A stretch of DNA of 64,000 nt. Origin: Sphingomonas sp. Leaf33 (lineage in GTDB: Bacteria > Pseudomonadota > Alphaproteobacteria > Sphingomonadales > Sphingomonadaceae). The notes beneath the pieces were generated by a model. The model searched no databases and was not told the origin of the DNA. It worked only from the letters and a program-made list of their open reading frames with translations. Each line of letters starts with the position of its first letter. Within the stretch, counting starts at the first letter, position 1. Shown here one piece after another: positions 26,154 to 34,715 of the stretch. Location: assembly GCF_001421785.1 (NCBI RefSeq), contig NZ_LMLB01000011.1, positions 1 to 64,000 of the forward strand. The letters are read 5' to 3'. The position numbers were made by a program, and so were the translations under genes.

Positions 26154-27529
26154 CGGCCGACGGGGGTGTCGGGGAACTGGTGCGCGGTCTTGTCCCAGCG
26201 CACGGGCGCGCCGCGCAGCATGGCGATGTAGTGCGCGATGGCATGGCGCGCGGCGGCCATTGCGACCATGTTGCCGATCAGCATCCGCGGCGTCGAGCGC
26301 AGCCCCTCCCGCCAGCCATACAGCCGCCAGACGAAGCCTGCACGTACCACGATGCGAATGACGAGCAGGACGGTGTTGATGCCGAGCAGCGCGAGCAGGA
26401 ACGGCGGGAGGGCAGGGGTGGCGACTCCGGCCAGGGACAGGGAGAACCGTATCGCCATCAGCGCCAGGGCTGCATAGGCGGCAAGCAGCACGACGACATC
26501 GATCGGGGCACGCCGGTCGCGCATTCGCATCCACCATTCGCCGATGTGCGCCGCGCGGCCCCAGCCGGTACGATCCCAGCCGGCCAGCGCGATGCCGGTC
26601 ATCCACCGGGCCTTTTGGCGCGCGGCGGCTGCGAACGCCTTGGGGAAGTATGCGCGGACGGCGACCGGTCGGCCATCGGCGTCCAGCACGCGCGCGAACT
26701 GCACGCGGCCGCCCATGGCGGCGATGGTCAGGCCCAGCTCGTAATCCTCGGTCAGGCTGTCGGCGTCGAACGGGCCGTAGCCGCGGATCGCCGCGATCTG
26801 CCCGAGCAGCGGCCGGCTGATCGCGCAGCCGACCCCCGCCAGCGGCAGTCCCGCCCCGACTGCGCCACGCACCAGCATCGCCTTGCCATGGGCTTCGGCG
26901 AATTCGTCCAGGTAGGTTCCACCGACCAACGGCGACCCGTCGTGCGGCAAAGGGACGACCGGCACCTGCACCGCATCCGCCATGGCCAGATAATGATCGA
27001 TGACGGCCAGTTCGCCGGGGTGCACGAGATCTTCCGCATCATGCAGGATGACCGCATCGAACGACGTGCCGATCGCCCGTTCCTCGGCCAGCATCGTCCG
27101 CCAGATCGCGTTCAGGCAATCGGCCTTGGTCGTCGGGCCGGGATCGCGGTTGAGCGCAAGGCGGATCCGGGGATCGGTTTCGGCGACATCCACCACCGCA
27201 TCGATGGTCGCGCGGTCGTTGGGATAGGCGCCGACGAAGACGGTCAGCCGCGGCGACGCGAGCGTGCGCGACAGCGTGGCGAGCATCCGGCCGATGACAG
27301 CTGCTTCGTCCCACGCCGCGATGAAGATCGCCATCTGGCGCGCGCGCGGCCGCATGTCGGCGAGCGACAGCGCGCGTTCGCCGCGTCGCCAGCGACCGAA
27401 TCGATACCATAAATAGATGCCATCGACGATCAGGTCGTCGATCCCGCCGATCAGCATCCCGACCGCCGCGAACAAGGTCACTTCATAGGCGGTCGTTGCC
27501 AGCAGGCCCGCTGCGATACCCCAGTCCAA
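26150..27529 (-). CDS. NfrB-like membrane glycosyltransferase
   Basis: The 459-residue protein has an N-terminal transmembrane helix (GIAAGLLATTAYEVTLFAAVGML) and a family 2 glycosyltransferase core, with IFIAAWDEAAVIGRML, ILHDAEDLVHP as the DxD region, SLTEDYELGL, and RQKARWMTGIALAGWD as the QxxRW motif. Several C-terminal helices end near RWDKTAHQFP. This matches the N-terminal part of NfrB. The c-di-GMP-binding MshEN domain of E. coli NfrB (about 745 residues) is missing. It is the first gene of a pair with the NfrA-like barrel protein. The QxxRW motif indicates a processive polymerising synthase. Confidence 0.85.
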   Translation of the reverse strand: MDWGIAAGLLATTAYEVTLFAAVGMLIGGIDDLIVDGIYLWYRFGRWRRGERALSLADMRPRARQMAIFIAAWDEAAVIGRMLATLSRTLASPRLTVFVGAYPNDRATIDAVVDVAETDPRIRLALNRDPGPTTKADCLNAIWRTMLAEERAIGTSFDAVILHDAEDLVHPGELAVIDHYLAMADAVQVPVVPLPHDGSPLVGGTYLDEFAEAHGKAMLVRGAVGAGLPLAGVGCAISRPLLGQIAAIRGYGPFDADSLTEDYELGLTIAAMGGRVQFARVLDADGRPVAVRAYFPKAFAAAARQKARWMTGIALAGWDRTGWGRAAHIGEWWMRMRDRRAPIDVVVLLAAYAALALMAIRFSLSLAGVATPALPPFLLALLGINTVLLVIRIVVRAGFVWRLYGWREGLRSTPRMLIGNMVAMAAARHAIAHYIAMLRGAPVRWDKTAHQFPDTPVGR

Positions 27530-27782
27530 ACCTGCCCCCCGGCACTAACCGGATGATAGTCCGATGTATATCAGACCCAGGCAAGGACCGTTGGGTTCAT
27601 AGTGACCGGATCGACCATCCCGACGACACGATCGAACCAATCGACGCGCCGTGCGTTGCGCTTCCCGGTCCTTACCCCTTTCGGGACCAGTGCGTAACGG
27701 GCGCACTCGGCCGCGTCGGCGCTTATCTGCGGCGCGGCCGCTTGCACGCAGCGGTTGTCAGGCGTGGACGGTCATGGTCCGT

Positions 27783-28241
27783 TTATGGTCCGTTGCCACC
27801 GCCGCTAGGCGCACCGGCGGCACCGACCGTGCCGATATTGCCGAACAGATCCTGGAAGAAACCGCGCTCGCGGCCCAGCGTCGGCGTCTTCTTGCCCTCG
27901 GGACTGATCGAGGCGACCTGTTCCAGGCCCATCCGGTCGATCGCGGTCACGACGCCGGCGTCGTTGAAGCGGACCCGCAGCGTCGACTGCTGCACCGGGC
28001 GCGGGTTGCTGAAGGCGAAATTGCGCGTGTCGCGCGCGACATAATACCAGTCGCCCTGGCCGAATTGCGCCGAAATCGTCGGCTGGCCCATCACCTGCCG
28101 CACCGAATCGCGATTGTCGACGCCCGGCTGGATCGAATTGACCAAGTCGGCATCGATCACATAGCCTTGGTGGCCACGCAGCTGGGTGCAGCCCGACAGA
28201 GCGACGCCGCACAGGAGCGTCAGGGCAAGGGGTCGGAACAT
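27783..28241 (-). CDS. bamE: outer-membrane assembly lipoprotein BamE
   Basis: The 152-residue lipoprotein has a signal peptide with lipobox LSGC (Cys18) and the SmpA/BamE fold: QPGVDNRDSVRQVMGQPT followed by the WYYVARDTRNFAF strand and VRFNDAGVVTAIDR. BamE stabilises the BamA-BamD complex that inserts beta-barrel proteins. The C-terminal ~40 residues are a Gly-rich extension. The gene is divergent from the ubiquinol-cytochrome c chaperone gene, an arrangement common in sphingomonads. The sequence atggtccgtt is tandemly duplicated at the stop codon. Confidence 0.9.
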   Translation of the reverse strand: MFRPLALTLLCGVALSGCTQLRGHQGYVIDADLVNSIQPGVDNRDSVRQVMGQPTISAQFGQGDWYYVARDTRNFAFSNPRPVQQSTLRVRFNDAGVVTAIDRMGLEQVASISPEGKKTPTLGRERGFFQDLFGNIGTVGAAGAPSGGGNGP

Positions 28242-28378
28242 TAGGGTCTCCGGCGCATGAGCGCGTTGCTTACTGGGGCGCTAGCGTTGCAACCGCGCCC
28301 GATCGCCTCAATATGCGCGCCAGGCCCGCGCGACAAGCGCCGCGCGGCAATCTGATTTTCGAAGAAGGACGTGGAACC

Positions 28379-28882
28379 TTGGCATTTCTCGAACGCCTGT
28401 TCGGCCGCAAAGACGACGCTGCCGCCCTCTACCGGGCAGTGGTCGAGCGTGCGCGCGAGCCGCAGTGGTACCAGACAGGCGGCGTCGCCGACACGATCGA
28501 TGGCCGGTTCGACATGATCGCGGCCGTTCTCAGCATCGTGCTGCTGCGCGTGGAGGCGGAGCCGGGCGCCGAGGCGCTGGGCGTGGCGCTGGCCGAGCGG
28601 TTCGTCGACGACATGGACCCGCAGCTGCGCGAGATCGGCATCGGCGACATCGTCGTCGGCAAGCATGTGGGCAAGATGATGTCGATGCTGGGCGGTCGGC
28701 TGGGTGCGTATCGTGCAGGCCTTGCCGCCGGGTCGATCGATGCCGCGCTGCTGCGCAACCTGTACCGCGACCGCGATTCCGGCGAGGCGGCGCTGGCGCA
28801 TGTCCGCGGACGACTGATGGCGCTGCACGCGTCGCTTGCGAAGACGCCGCTCGATGCGCTGAAGGCGGGGCGGATCGCGTGA
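28379..28882 (+). CDS. ubiquinol-cytochrome c chaperone family protein
   Basis: About 167 residues from TTG 28379, which has a gaagaagga ribosome-binding site; the conserved start AFLERLFGRKDD begins there, and upstream ATGs would add non-conserved residues. The body has the Cbp3/UQCC1 pattern: ALYRAVVERAREPQWY, DTIDGRFDMIAAVLSIVLLR, then LAERFVDDMDPQLREIGIGD. The family helps assemble the cytochrome bc1 complex. GTGA overlap with the DUF177 gene indicates co-translation. Confidence 0.9.
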   Translation: MAFLERLFGRKDDAAALYRAVVERAREPQWYQTGGVADTIDGRFDMIAAVLSIVLLRVEAEPGAEALGVALAERFVDDMDPQLREIGIGDIVVGKHVGKMMSMLGGRLGAYRAGLAAGSIDAALLRNLYRDRDSGEAALAHVRGRLMALHASLAKTPLDALKAGRIA

Positions 28883-29415
28883 CGGGCGCTCCCGAATTCT
28901 CGCGCCCGCGCCGGCTCGACACGATCGGCGAAGGCAGCGTCACGGTCCGGATCGAGGCGGACGGGAACGAACGGTGCAAGCTCGCCGGTCGGTTCGGTCT
29001 GCGTTCCCTCGATCGGCTGGAGGCGGACTACACGCTGCGCCGCGACGCTGCGGGCATCCTCGCCAAGGGCACGATGCAGGCCGATGTCGTCCAGTCCTGT
29101 ATCGCGACCGGCGACGCCGTGCCGGCGCGCATCGTCGAGCCGTTCGACATCCGCTTCCTGCCCGAAGCCGAAGGCGACCTGACCGACGAGGTCGAGCTGG
29201 ACGACGGCGACCTGGACACGATGTTCTATTCCGGCGCGGCGATCGACCTGGGCGAGGCGACCGCAGAGACGCTATCGCTGGCGCTTGATCCCTACCCCCG
29301 CGCGGCCGGTGCGGAGGCGGCGTTGCGCCAGGCGGGGGTGAAGACCGAGGATGAGGCCAAGCCCACCGGTGCGCTGGCCGGGCTGAAGAATCTGCTGGAG
29401 CGCAAGGGCGGATGA
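28879..29415 (+). CDS. DUF177 (YceD) family protein
   Basis: The 178-residue protein starts at GTG 28879, overlapping the preceding stop. It has the DUF177/YceD core: LEADYTLRRDAAGILAKGTMQADVVQSC, then FDIRFLPEAE, the acidic VELDDGDLDTMFY and DLGEATAETLSLALDPYPR. The family in other bacteria is linked with 23S rRNA accumulation. This member lacks the neighbouring rpmF gene found in many bacteria. It overlaps the next membrane protein gene by four bases. Confidence 0.9.
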   Translation: MTGAPEFSRPRRLDTIGEGSVTVRIEADGNERCKLAGRFGLRSLDRLEADYTLRRDAAGILAKGTMQADVVQSCIATGDAVPARIVEPFDIRFLPEAEGDLTDEVELDDGDLDTMFYSGAAIDLGEATAETLSLALDPYPRAAGAEAALRQAGVKTEDEAKPTGALAGLKNLLERKGG

Positions 29416-30002
29416 TCGCGGCGATTTTCGTCGTCCTGCTTGCGGTGTCGACGATCATCGCGCTGTCGGCCGCGCCTTCGCGGATCATGGTCGCGGCCCC
29501 GACCGGCCTGATCGCCGCGCTGCTGATGATCGAGGAAGGCGGCGTGGCACCGCGCACCGCGATCGTCGTCGCGTTGCTGCTCGCCTTCCTGATCGCGGTG
29601 GTCGGGACCGGGGCGTCGGGGCAAGCGTCGTCTGCGCCGCCCGCCGGCACGCTGGCGTGGAACCGGCTGACGGGCGAGGCCGGCATCCTGACGCGCGGGC
29701 GGATCGCCGCACTGCGCCGTCGTTACGATGCGCTGCTGTCGCGCGACCCGACGGTCGATCCTTTCTCCACCTTCGGCGAGCTGCGGATCAAGCTGGAGCG
29801 GCGCGTGCCCGAGCTGATCGACAATTACCTGGACGAAGCCGCGACCGCGCCGACGCTGCGCCGCCACGCGCTGATGGCCGAGCTGCTCGGCGAAGTCGAA
29901 GGGCTGGTCGCGCGCGCCGAAGCGGTCGATCCGCACGCGTTGGCCCGCAGCGACCGCCGGGCAGCGCTCAAGAAACACCTGAAGGGCGACGAGCAGCCCT
30001 AA
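29412..30002 (+). CDS. membrane protein of unknown function
   Basis: The 196-residue protein has two or three hydrophobic segments in the first 65 residues (IAAIFVVLLAVSTIIALSA, MVAAPTGLIAALLMI, IVVALLLAFLIAVVG) and a charged, probably cytoplasmic alpha-helical C-terminal part rich in Arg, Glu and Ala. I recognise no family. It ends a three-gene operon (chaperone, DUF177, this gene) and its stop overlaps the stop region of the convergent Mfd-like gene by four bases. Confidence 0.72.
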   Translation: MIAAIFVVLLAVSTIIALSAAPSRIMVAAPTGLIAALLMIEEGGVAPRTAIVVALLLAFLIAVVGTGASGQASSAPPAGTLAWNRLTGEAGILTRGRIAALRRRYDALLSRDPTVDPFSTFGELRIKLERRVPELIDNYLDEAATAPTLRRHALMAELLGEVEGLVARAEAVDPHALARSDRRAALKKHLKGDEQP

Positions 30003-33000
30003 CCGGCCTCGGCCAACGCCTCCAGCACCGAGCGCACGCGGTCGAGCCGCGCGTCGTCGTCGGGAATCGCGGTGGCATCGATCCAGCGGCCGTTCTTGGC
30101 GTTCAGGCCCGTCGCGGCCCAGTCCGCCGCGCGATCGACCGGTGTAAAAGCGATCGCCGCCGGCCCACCGGCGATGGCGGCGACGCCGGCGTCGTGCGCC
30201 AGCAGTCGGATGCGGAACCAGTCGATCAGCCGCGCGGCGGGCGGCGGCAGCGGGCCGAAGCGATCTTCCAGCTCCTCCTCGAACCCGTCGAGCAGGGGGG
30301 CGTCCGCAATCCGCACAAGCCGCATGTAGAGCGACAGGCGGACGCCCGCTTCGGGTATCCAGTCCTCGGGCAGATGGCCGACGTGGCCGAGCGTCAGGTC
30401 GGGCAGCGGGGTCGGTGCCGGCTCGCCGCGGGCTGTGCGCAGCGCGTGGGTCAGGAGATGCTGATACAGGTCGATACCGATCAGCTTGACGTGCCCGGCC
30501 TGATCCTCGCCCAGCAGGTCGCCCGCCCCGCGCATGTCGAGGTCCTGCGCGCTGATGGCAAAGCCCGCCCCCAGCCGATCGAAGGCCTGCAACGTCTCCA
30601 GCCGCTTCACCGTGCGAGCGGCCATCGCTTTACCCGCTTCGGTCGTCAGCAGAATCTGTCCGCGTCGGCCGCCGCGCCCCACCCGGCCGCGCAGTTGGTG
30701 GAGTTGCGCCAGGCCGAAGCGATCGGCGCGGTGGACGATCATCGTATTGGCGCGCGGCACGTCCAGCCCCGCCTCGATGATGTTTGTCGCCAGCAGGATC
30801 GACCCGTCTCCCGCAGCAAAGCCGGTCATCGCCTCGTCGGTCTCGGCGGCGGGCAGCTTGCCGTGCGCGACGACCAGGCCGAGTTCGGGGACCAGCGCGC
30901 GGAGCTTGCTCTCCAGCGGCGCGATGTCCTCGATCCGGGGAACGACGACGAAGCTCTGTCCGCCGCGTGCCTCCTCGCGCAACAGTGCGGCGCGGACGGT
31001 CTTGTCGTCGAACGTGCCGACGACGGTGCGGATCGGCTGGCGCCGCGCCGGGGGCGTGGCGATGACCGACACCGCCTGCAATCCGATCAGCGCGCTTTGC
31101 AGCGTCCGCGGGATCGGTGTCGCGCTGAGCAGCAAATTGTGCCCGGCGCCGAGCGCGGCGAGCTTCGCCTTCTGCGCCGCGCCGAACCGTTGCTCCTCAT
31201 CGATCGCGACCAGCGCCAGGTCGACGAAGCGCACGCCCTTGCCGGCTACCGCGGACGTGCCGACGACGATGCGGATCGACCCGTCGGTCAGGCCCGCCTT
31301 CACCCGCTTCGCCTCGGCCGGGGAGGACAGGCGGGACAGCGATGCGACTTCGATATCGGTCCCGGCAAAGCGCTTGCGGAAGGTGTCGAGATGCTGGCGG
31401 ACCAGCACCGTGGTCGGTGCCGCGACCACGACCTGCCGCCCGGCGAGCGCGACCATCGCCGCTGCCCGCAGCGCGACTTCGGTCTTGCCGTACCCGACGT
31501 CGCCGACGACCAGCCGGTCCATCGGCGTGCCCGATGCCAGGTCGTCGCGGATCGCGGCGATGGCGCGGGCCTGGTCGGGCGTCTCGGTAAACGGGAAGGC
31601 CGCCGCGAACGATTCGTAAGCCGCCGCGTCGGGGACGATCGGATCGGTCGTCCGGGTGGCGCGCGCCATCGCGATTTCCGCCAGCGCCCGTGCGCTTTCG
31701 GCGATCGAACGGTCGATGTCGGCGCGGCGCTTGTCCCAGCTCGATCCGTCCAGGCTGTCGAGCGTCACCGCATCGCCGTCCGCTCCGTAGCGCCACAGCC
31801 GGTCGGCCTCCGCCAGCGAGACCACGCGCCGTCCGCCGCGCGCGTATTCGAGGACGATGCCTTCGTCGTCGCCGTCCAGCCGCTCCAGCCCGGTCACGCG
31901 GCCGATGCCGTAGCGTTCGTGGACGACCAGATCGCCGATCGCCACTTCGCCGACCGACAGCGCGTCGAGCGCCCCCGCGTGGCGGTCGTCGCGACCGGCC
32001 CGCCCACCAAGCAGGTCGGCGGCGGCGACGATGGTGACGGCCCCCGCGACGACGCCGCGCGGCAGGGCGAGCGGCACCGCGACGACCTGGCCCGCCTTGG
32101 CCGCAGCGATATCCGACCAGTCGGCGGCATCGGCAATGTCGATTTTAAGTCGCTTCGCCAGCCGCGGTTTCAGGAAGCGCAGGTCGCGTGGCGTCCCGGC
32201 GAGGACCAGCGGCCCTTCCGCCAGCGTGGCGCGGGCGAAGCGGGCAAAGGCCGCCATCGGGTCCTTGCGCTCGACGAAGCGCGGCGGCGGCGGGGCCGGA
32301 TCGGCGGCAAGCGGCAGCGACCGTCGATCGGACAGTGCGGTGGTCCAGTCCTCGTTGCTGACGGGTGTCGCCTGTCCGCCCGTGGTTTCGCACGCCAGCG
32401 CGGCCAGCCGCTCGCGACGCTCCTCGCCGCCGGCGTCGACCATCACCGCGGCGTCGGGCAGGTGGTCGAGGATCGTCGTCGTCCGCTGGGCGTCGGGCTC
32501 CGCGGCGCGGCCGATCGCAAGGCGCACGCACGTATCGGTGCTGCGCTGGGTCAAGGGATCGTAGAGATCGAGCGTGGCGATCCGGCCGTTATCGTCGATC
32601 GTGATCCGCACCGGTCCGCCCGCATCGACCGGATAGACATCGATCGCCCGACCGCGGACGACATATTCGCCGGGCTCGTCGACCCGGTCGTCGTCGTGGT
32701 AGCCGATGTTTTCTGCCAGCGTGCGAAACGCATCGCCGTCGATCGGGTCGCCGACGCGCAGGAGCGGCGGAGCGGCGACGAAGGCGTCGGGCGGCGCGAT
32801 CCGCTCCAGCGTCGCGGCGACGGGGGCGATCAGGATCGGTGCGGCCTTTGCCGTCCGTGTTTGCAGAGCATGGAGCGCAGACACTCGCGCGCCGATATTG
32901 GCGGCCGATGCGCCCGTCGCTTCGCCCGGCAGTGCGTCGCTCGCCGGATACAGCACGACCAGCCGCCCCGGCGCGAGTGTGCGGACGATCGCGGCGATGG

Positions 33001-33133
33001 CCTCCGCCCGGCCATGATCGCGCGCGACGAAGACGACGCCGTTCGGCGCCTTGGCCGCGATCAGCTGGATGGCGACGGCTGCCGGGGCCGGGGGCGCCAG
33101 GGTCGTGGGTGGAGCAGGCGGCGGCTGGAGCAA
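29999..33133 (-). CDS. Mfd-family transcription-repair helicase (short form)
   Basis: The 1044-residue protein has the Mfd order: a UvrB-like N-terminal part, an RNA polymerase-interaction domain (DLVVHERYGIGRVTGLERLDGD near residue 400), then a RecG-like helicase. The helicase has Walker A GDVGYGKTE, DEEQRFG as the DExx box, SATPIPRTL and LHQLRGRVGRG as motif VI. A C-terminal TRCF domain is also present. E. coli Mfd has about 1150 residues; this one is shorter mostly in the N-terminal half. It could be the sole Mfd or a diverged second copy as some alphaproteobacteria appear to carry. It displaces stalled RNA polymerase and recruits UvrA if canonical. No gene symbol is given because of that doubt. 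Confidence 0.85.
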   Translation of the reverse strand: MLQPPPAPPTTLAPPAPAAVAIQLIAAKAPNGVVFVARDHGRAEAIAAIVRTLAPGRLVVLYPASDALPGEATGASAANIGARVSALHALQTRTAKAAPILIAPVAATLERIAPPDAFVAAPPLLRVGDPIDGDAFRTLAENIGYHDDDRVDEPGEYVVRGRAIDVYPVDAGGPVRITIDDNGRIATLDLYDPLTQRSTDTCVRLAIGRAAEPDAQRTTTILDHLPDAAVMVDAGGEERRERLAALACETTGGQATPVSNEDWTTALSDRRSLPLAADPAPPPPRFVERKDPMAAFARFARATLAEGPLVLAGTPRDLRFLKPRLAKRLKIDIADAADWSDIAAAKAGQVVAVPLALPRGVVAGAVTIVAAADLLGGRAGRDDRHAGALDALSVGEVAIGDLVVHERYGIGRVTGLERLDGDDEGIVLEYARGGRRVVSLAEADRLWRYGADGDAVTLDSLDGSSWDKRRADIDRSIAESARALAEIAMARATRTTDPIVPDAAAYESFAAAFPFTETPDQARAIAAIRDDLASGTPMDRLVVGDVGYGKTEVALRAAAMVALAGRQVVVAAPTTVLVRQHLDTFRKRFAGTDIEVASLSRLSSPAEAKRVKAGLTDGSIRIVVGTSAVAGKGVRFVDLALVAIDEEQRFGAAQKAKLAALGAGHNLLLSATPIPRTLQSALIGLQAVSVIATPPARRQPIRTVVGTFDDKTVRAALLREEARGGQSFVVVPRIEDIAPLESKLRALVPELGLVVAHGKLPAAETDEAMTGFAAGDGSILLATNIIEAGLDVPRANTMIVHRADRFGLAQLHQLRGRVGRGGRRGQILLTTEAGKAMAARTVKRLETLQAFDRLGAGFAISAQDLDMRGAGDLLGEDQAGHVKLIGIDLYQHLLTHALRTARGEPAPTPLPDLTLGHVGHLPEDWIPEAGVRLSLYMRLVRIADAPLLDGFEEELEDRFGPLPPPAARLIDWFRIRLLAHDAGVAAIAGGPAAIAFTPVDRAADWAATGLNAKNGRWIDATAIPDDDARLDRVRSVLEALAEAG

Positions 33134-33294
33134 GGGCGGTGTCCCGATGCCGGCGGAGCTGCCGGGACTCTGGCGAACGTCGCGTCGTCAGCGCCGTTCC
33201 GCAAAACGCCCGCACGATTGATCGGGATCATAGCATCGCTTTGCACGTTGCCGATGGATGCAAAGATACCGTTTTCAGTTCGGTGATGTCGGCG

Positions 33295-33310
33295 GTTTCG
33301 CCGGCGAAAC
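33295..33310. promoter_or_regulatory. 16-bp palindrome upstream of the regulator operon
   Basis: A perfect palindrome (gtttcgccggcgaaac) ends 34 bases before the small coupled gene and just upstream of a tagaat box (33313-33318) that could serve as a -10 element. A site in the promoter of a Crp/Fnr-type regulator gene suggests autoregulation, but it does not match the TTGAT-N4-ATCAA consensus of FNR. Confidence 0.4.
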
Positions 33311-33344
33311 GCTAGAATCCGATCATTCGTCGGGGGAGGACGCG

Positions 33345-33500
33345 ATGTGCGATGCGGCGCGGACCGCGGCGGAGATGCTGAAGGAACAGGCGCAGGCCGG
33401 ACCGGGGCTGAACGGTTTCACCATCACGATCGTCGGCCCGGACGGACAGGCGGTCGGCGGGATCGAAGTGCTGATCCGCGGGCCATCGGATCGCCTATGA
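33345..33500 (+). CDS. 51-residue protein coupled to Crp/Fnr regulator
   Basis: A small acidic-to-neutral protein (MCDAARTAAEMLKEQA, then GFTITIVGPDGQAVGGIEVLI) preceded by a strong ribosome-binding site (gggggagga). The stop overlaps the ATG of the regulator gene by four bases (ATGA), which argues that it is translated. The N-terminal half looks helical and the C-terminal half like beta strands. I recognise no family. Roles as a leader, antiactivator or partner of the regulator are all possible. Confidence 0.6.
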   Translation: MCDAARTAAEMLKEQAQAGPGLNGFTITIVGPDGQAVGGIEVLIRGPSDRL

Positions 33501-34282
33501 TGTCGATCAATCACGATCCCGTAACGTTCGGTTATCGCGAGGCCATGACCGAGGGGCATGAGGCATTGGCGCTGTGGCTGCGCCGTCTGGAGATGCGCTC
33601 TCCGTTGACCGATTTCGACCGCGAGACGGTAATGGGGCTGCCCGGGCAGGTGCGCCGCTATGCCTCGTCGCGCGACGTCGTGCGGCTGGGCGAGCGCACG
33701 CACAGCAGCTGCCTGGTGGTCGACGGCATCGTCGCGCGGTTCGGCCAGACATCGGAGGGGCATCGCCAGCTGACCGCGCTCTACATCCCCGGCGACATGG
33801 CCGATCTCCATTCGGCGGTGCTGCCCGTCGTCTCCGCACCGCTGCAATCGACGGTCAGTGCGACGATCTACACCGTGTCGCACGACATCCTGCGCCGCGC
33901 CGCCGAACGCTCGCCGACGCTGGCGCGCGCGTTCTGGCGCGACTGCGTGGCGGATGCGCAGATCGCGTCGGAATGGTTGCTGAATGTCGGCCGCCGCGGT
34001 GCGCTGGCGAAGCTCGCGCACCTGCTGTGCGAACTGTCGTGCCGCTACGGCGCGATCGGCCTGCCCAACCGGGAATTCTCGCTCAACCTGACGCAGACGC
34101 ATATCGGCGAGTCATTGGGTCTGACCGGCGTGCACGTGAACCGGATGATGCGTGCGCTGCGCGACCGCGGGCTGGTCGAAACCGAAGGCACCGTGCTGCG
34201 CATCCTGGACTGGCACGGTCTGGTCGGCGTCGGTGATTTCGACCCCGGCTACCTCCACCTCCGGCGCGAGGCCGAGCAGTAG
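33497..34282 (+). CDS. Crp/Fnr family transcriptional regulator
   Basis: The 261-residue protein has a cyclic-nucleotide-binding-like beta-roll (about residues 35-145, with GERTHSSCLVVDGIVARFGQ) and a C-terminal winged helix-turn-helix (SLNLTQTHIGESLGLTGVHVNRMMRALRDRGLVE). The cysteine cluster of true FNR is absent, so no iron-sulphur sensing is apparent. Its ligand is unknown. ATG 33497 is supported by the four-base overlap with the small upstream gene. Confidence 0.92.
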   Translation: MMSINHDPVTFGYREAMTEGHEALALWLRRLEMRSPLTDFDRETVMGLPGQVRRYASSRDVVRLGERTHSSCLVVDGIVARFGQTSEGHRQLTALYIPGDMADLHSAVLPVVSAPLQSTVSATIYTVSHDILRRAAERSPTLARAFWRDCVADAQIASEWLLNVGRRGALAKLAHLLCELSCRYGAIGLPNREFSLNLTQTHIGESLGLTGVHVNRMMRALRDRGLVETEGTVLRILDWHGLVGVGDFDPGYLHLRREAEQ

Positions 34283-34285
34283 TTT

Positions 34286-34621
34286 CTATTGCTCGGCGAG
34301 CGTGAAAATCCGTTCCATCGGCAGCCACTTGTCGGGCCCTGCGCGGATCGGGCGCTGATAGGCATCCATCTCGGCCTCCCACCGCGCGACCGTCGGTTGC
34401 AGCGCAGGGTCGGCCGGGAGAGGAAAGTCGGGCGCGACATCGGCGATCATCACCAGCCGGTCCGCGACCTGCCAGATTTCCATGTCCAGGAACCCGCGGT
34501 CGCGGATATCGCGGATGACGGCGCTCCAGACGGCACCCGCCGCATGTCGATCGCGATAGGCCGCGATCAGCGCGGCATCGTCGACGAGGTCGAGGGCGAA
34601 GACGAGGCGGCGCGAAGTCAT
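34286..34621 (-). CDS. L-rhamnose mutarotase-like (RhaM/DUF718) protein
   Basis: The 111-residue protein matches the dimeric ferredoxin-like fold of RhaM: RLVFALDLVDDAALIAAYRDRHA at the N-terminus, MEIWQVADRLVMIADV in the middle and WEAEMDAYQRP then WLPMERIFTL at the C-terminus. RhaM interconverts sugar anomers of rhamnose; relatives act on fucose and similar sugars. It lies convergent with the Crp/Fnr gene and downstream of the TonB receptor's terminator. A sugar role in the adjoining glycan locus is plausible but unproven. Confidence 0.8.
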   Translation of the reverse strand: MTSRRLVFALDLVDDAALIAAYRDRHAAGAVWSAVIRDIRDRGFLDMEIWQVADRLVMIADVAPDFPLPADPALQPTVARWEAEMDAYQRPIRAGPDKWLPMERIFTLAEQ

Positions 34622-34633
34622 TGCCGATCCCTA

Positions 34634-34675
34634 GCAAAGGAAACGGCCCGCCGCTCGTGGGAGAGCGACGGGCCG
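34634..34675 (-). terminator. Rho-independent terminator of TonB receptor gene
   Basis: On the minus strand a 12-bp stem (CGGCCCGTCGCT with AGCGGCGGGCCG, one G-U pair) is followed by TTTCCTTTG. It lies 40 bases after the receptor gene's stop and separates it from the RhaM-like gene. Confidence 0.82.
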
Positions 34676-34715
34676 CGAAAAGATATGGGTCGCGCCGGTC
34701 GCCCGGCGCGCCACA

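Noticed and set aside
29657..33286. A 1209-codon open frame antisense to the Mfd-like gene
   Set aside because: Arg/Ala/Gly/Asp-biased translation typical of the antisense of GC-rich genes; no domains. The same holds for long frames opposite the TonB receptors, the nag operon and the GGDEF/EAL gene.
33345..33500. Toxin or antitoxin gene
   Set aside because: The partner is a full-length Crp/Fnr regulator, and neither product resembles a known toxin-antitoxin family.
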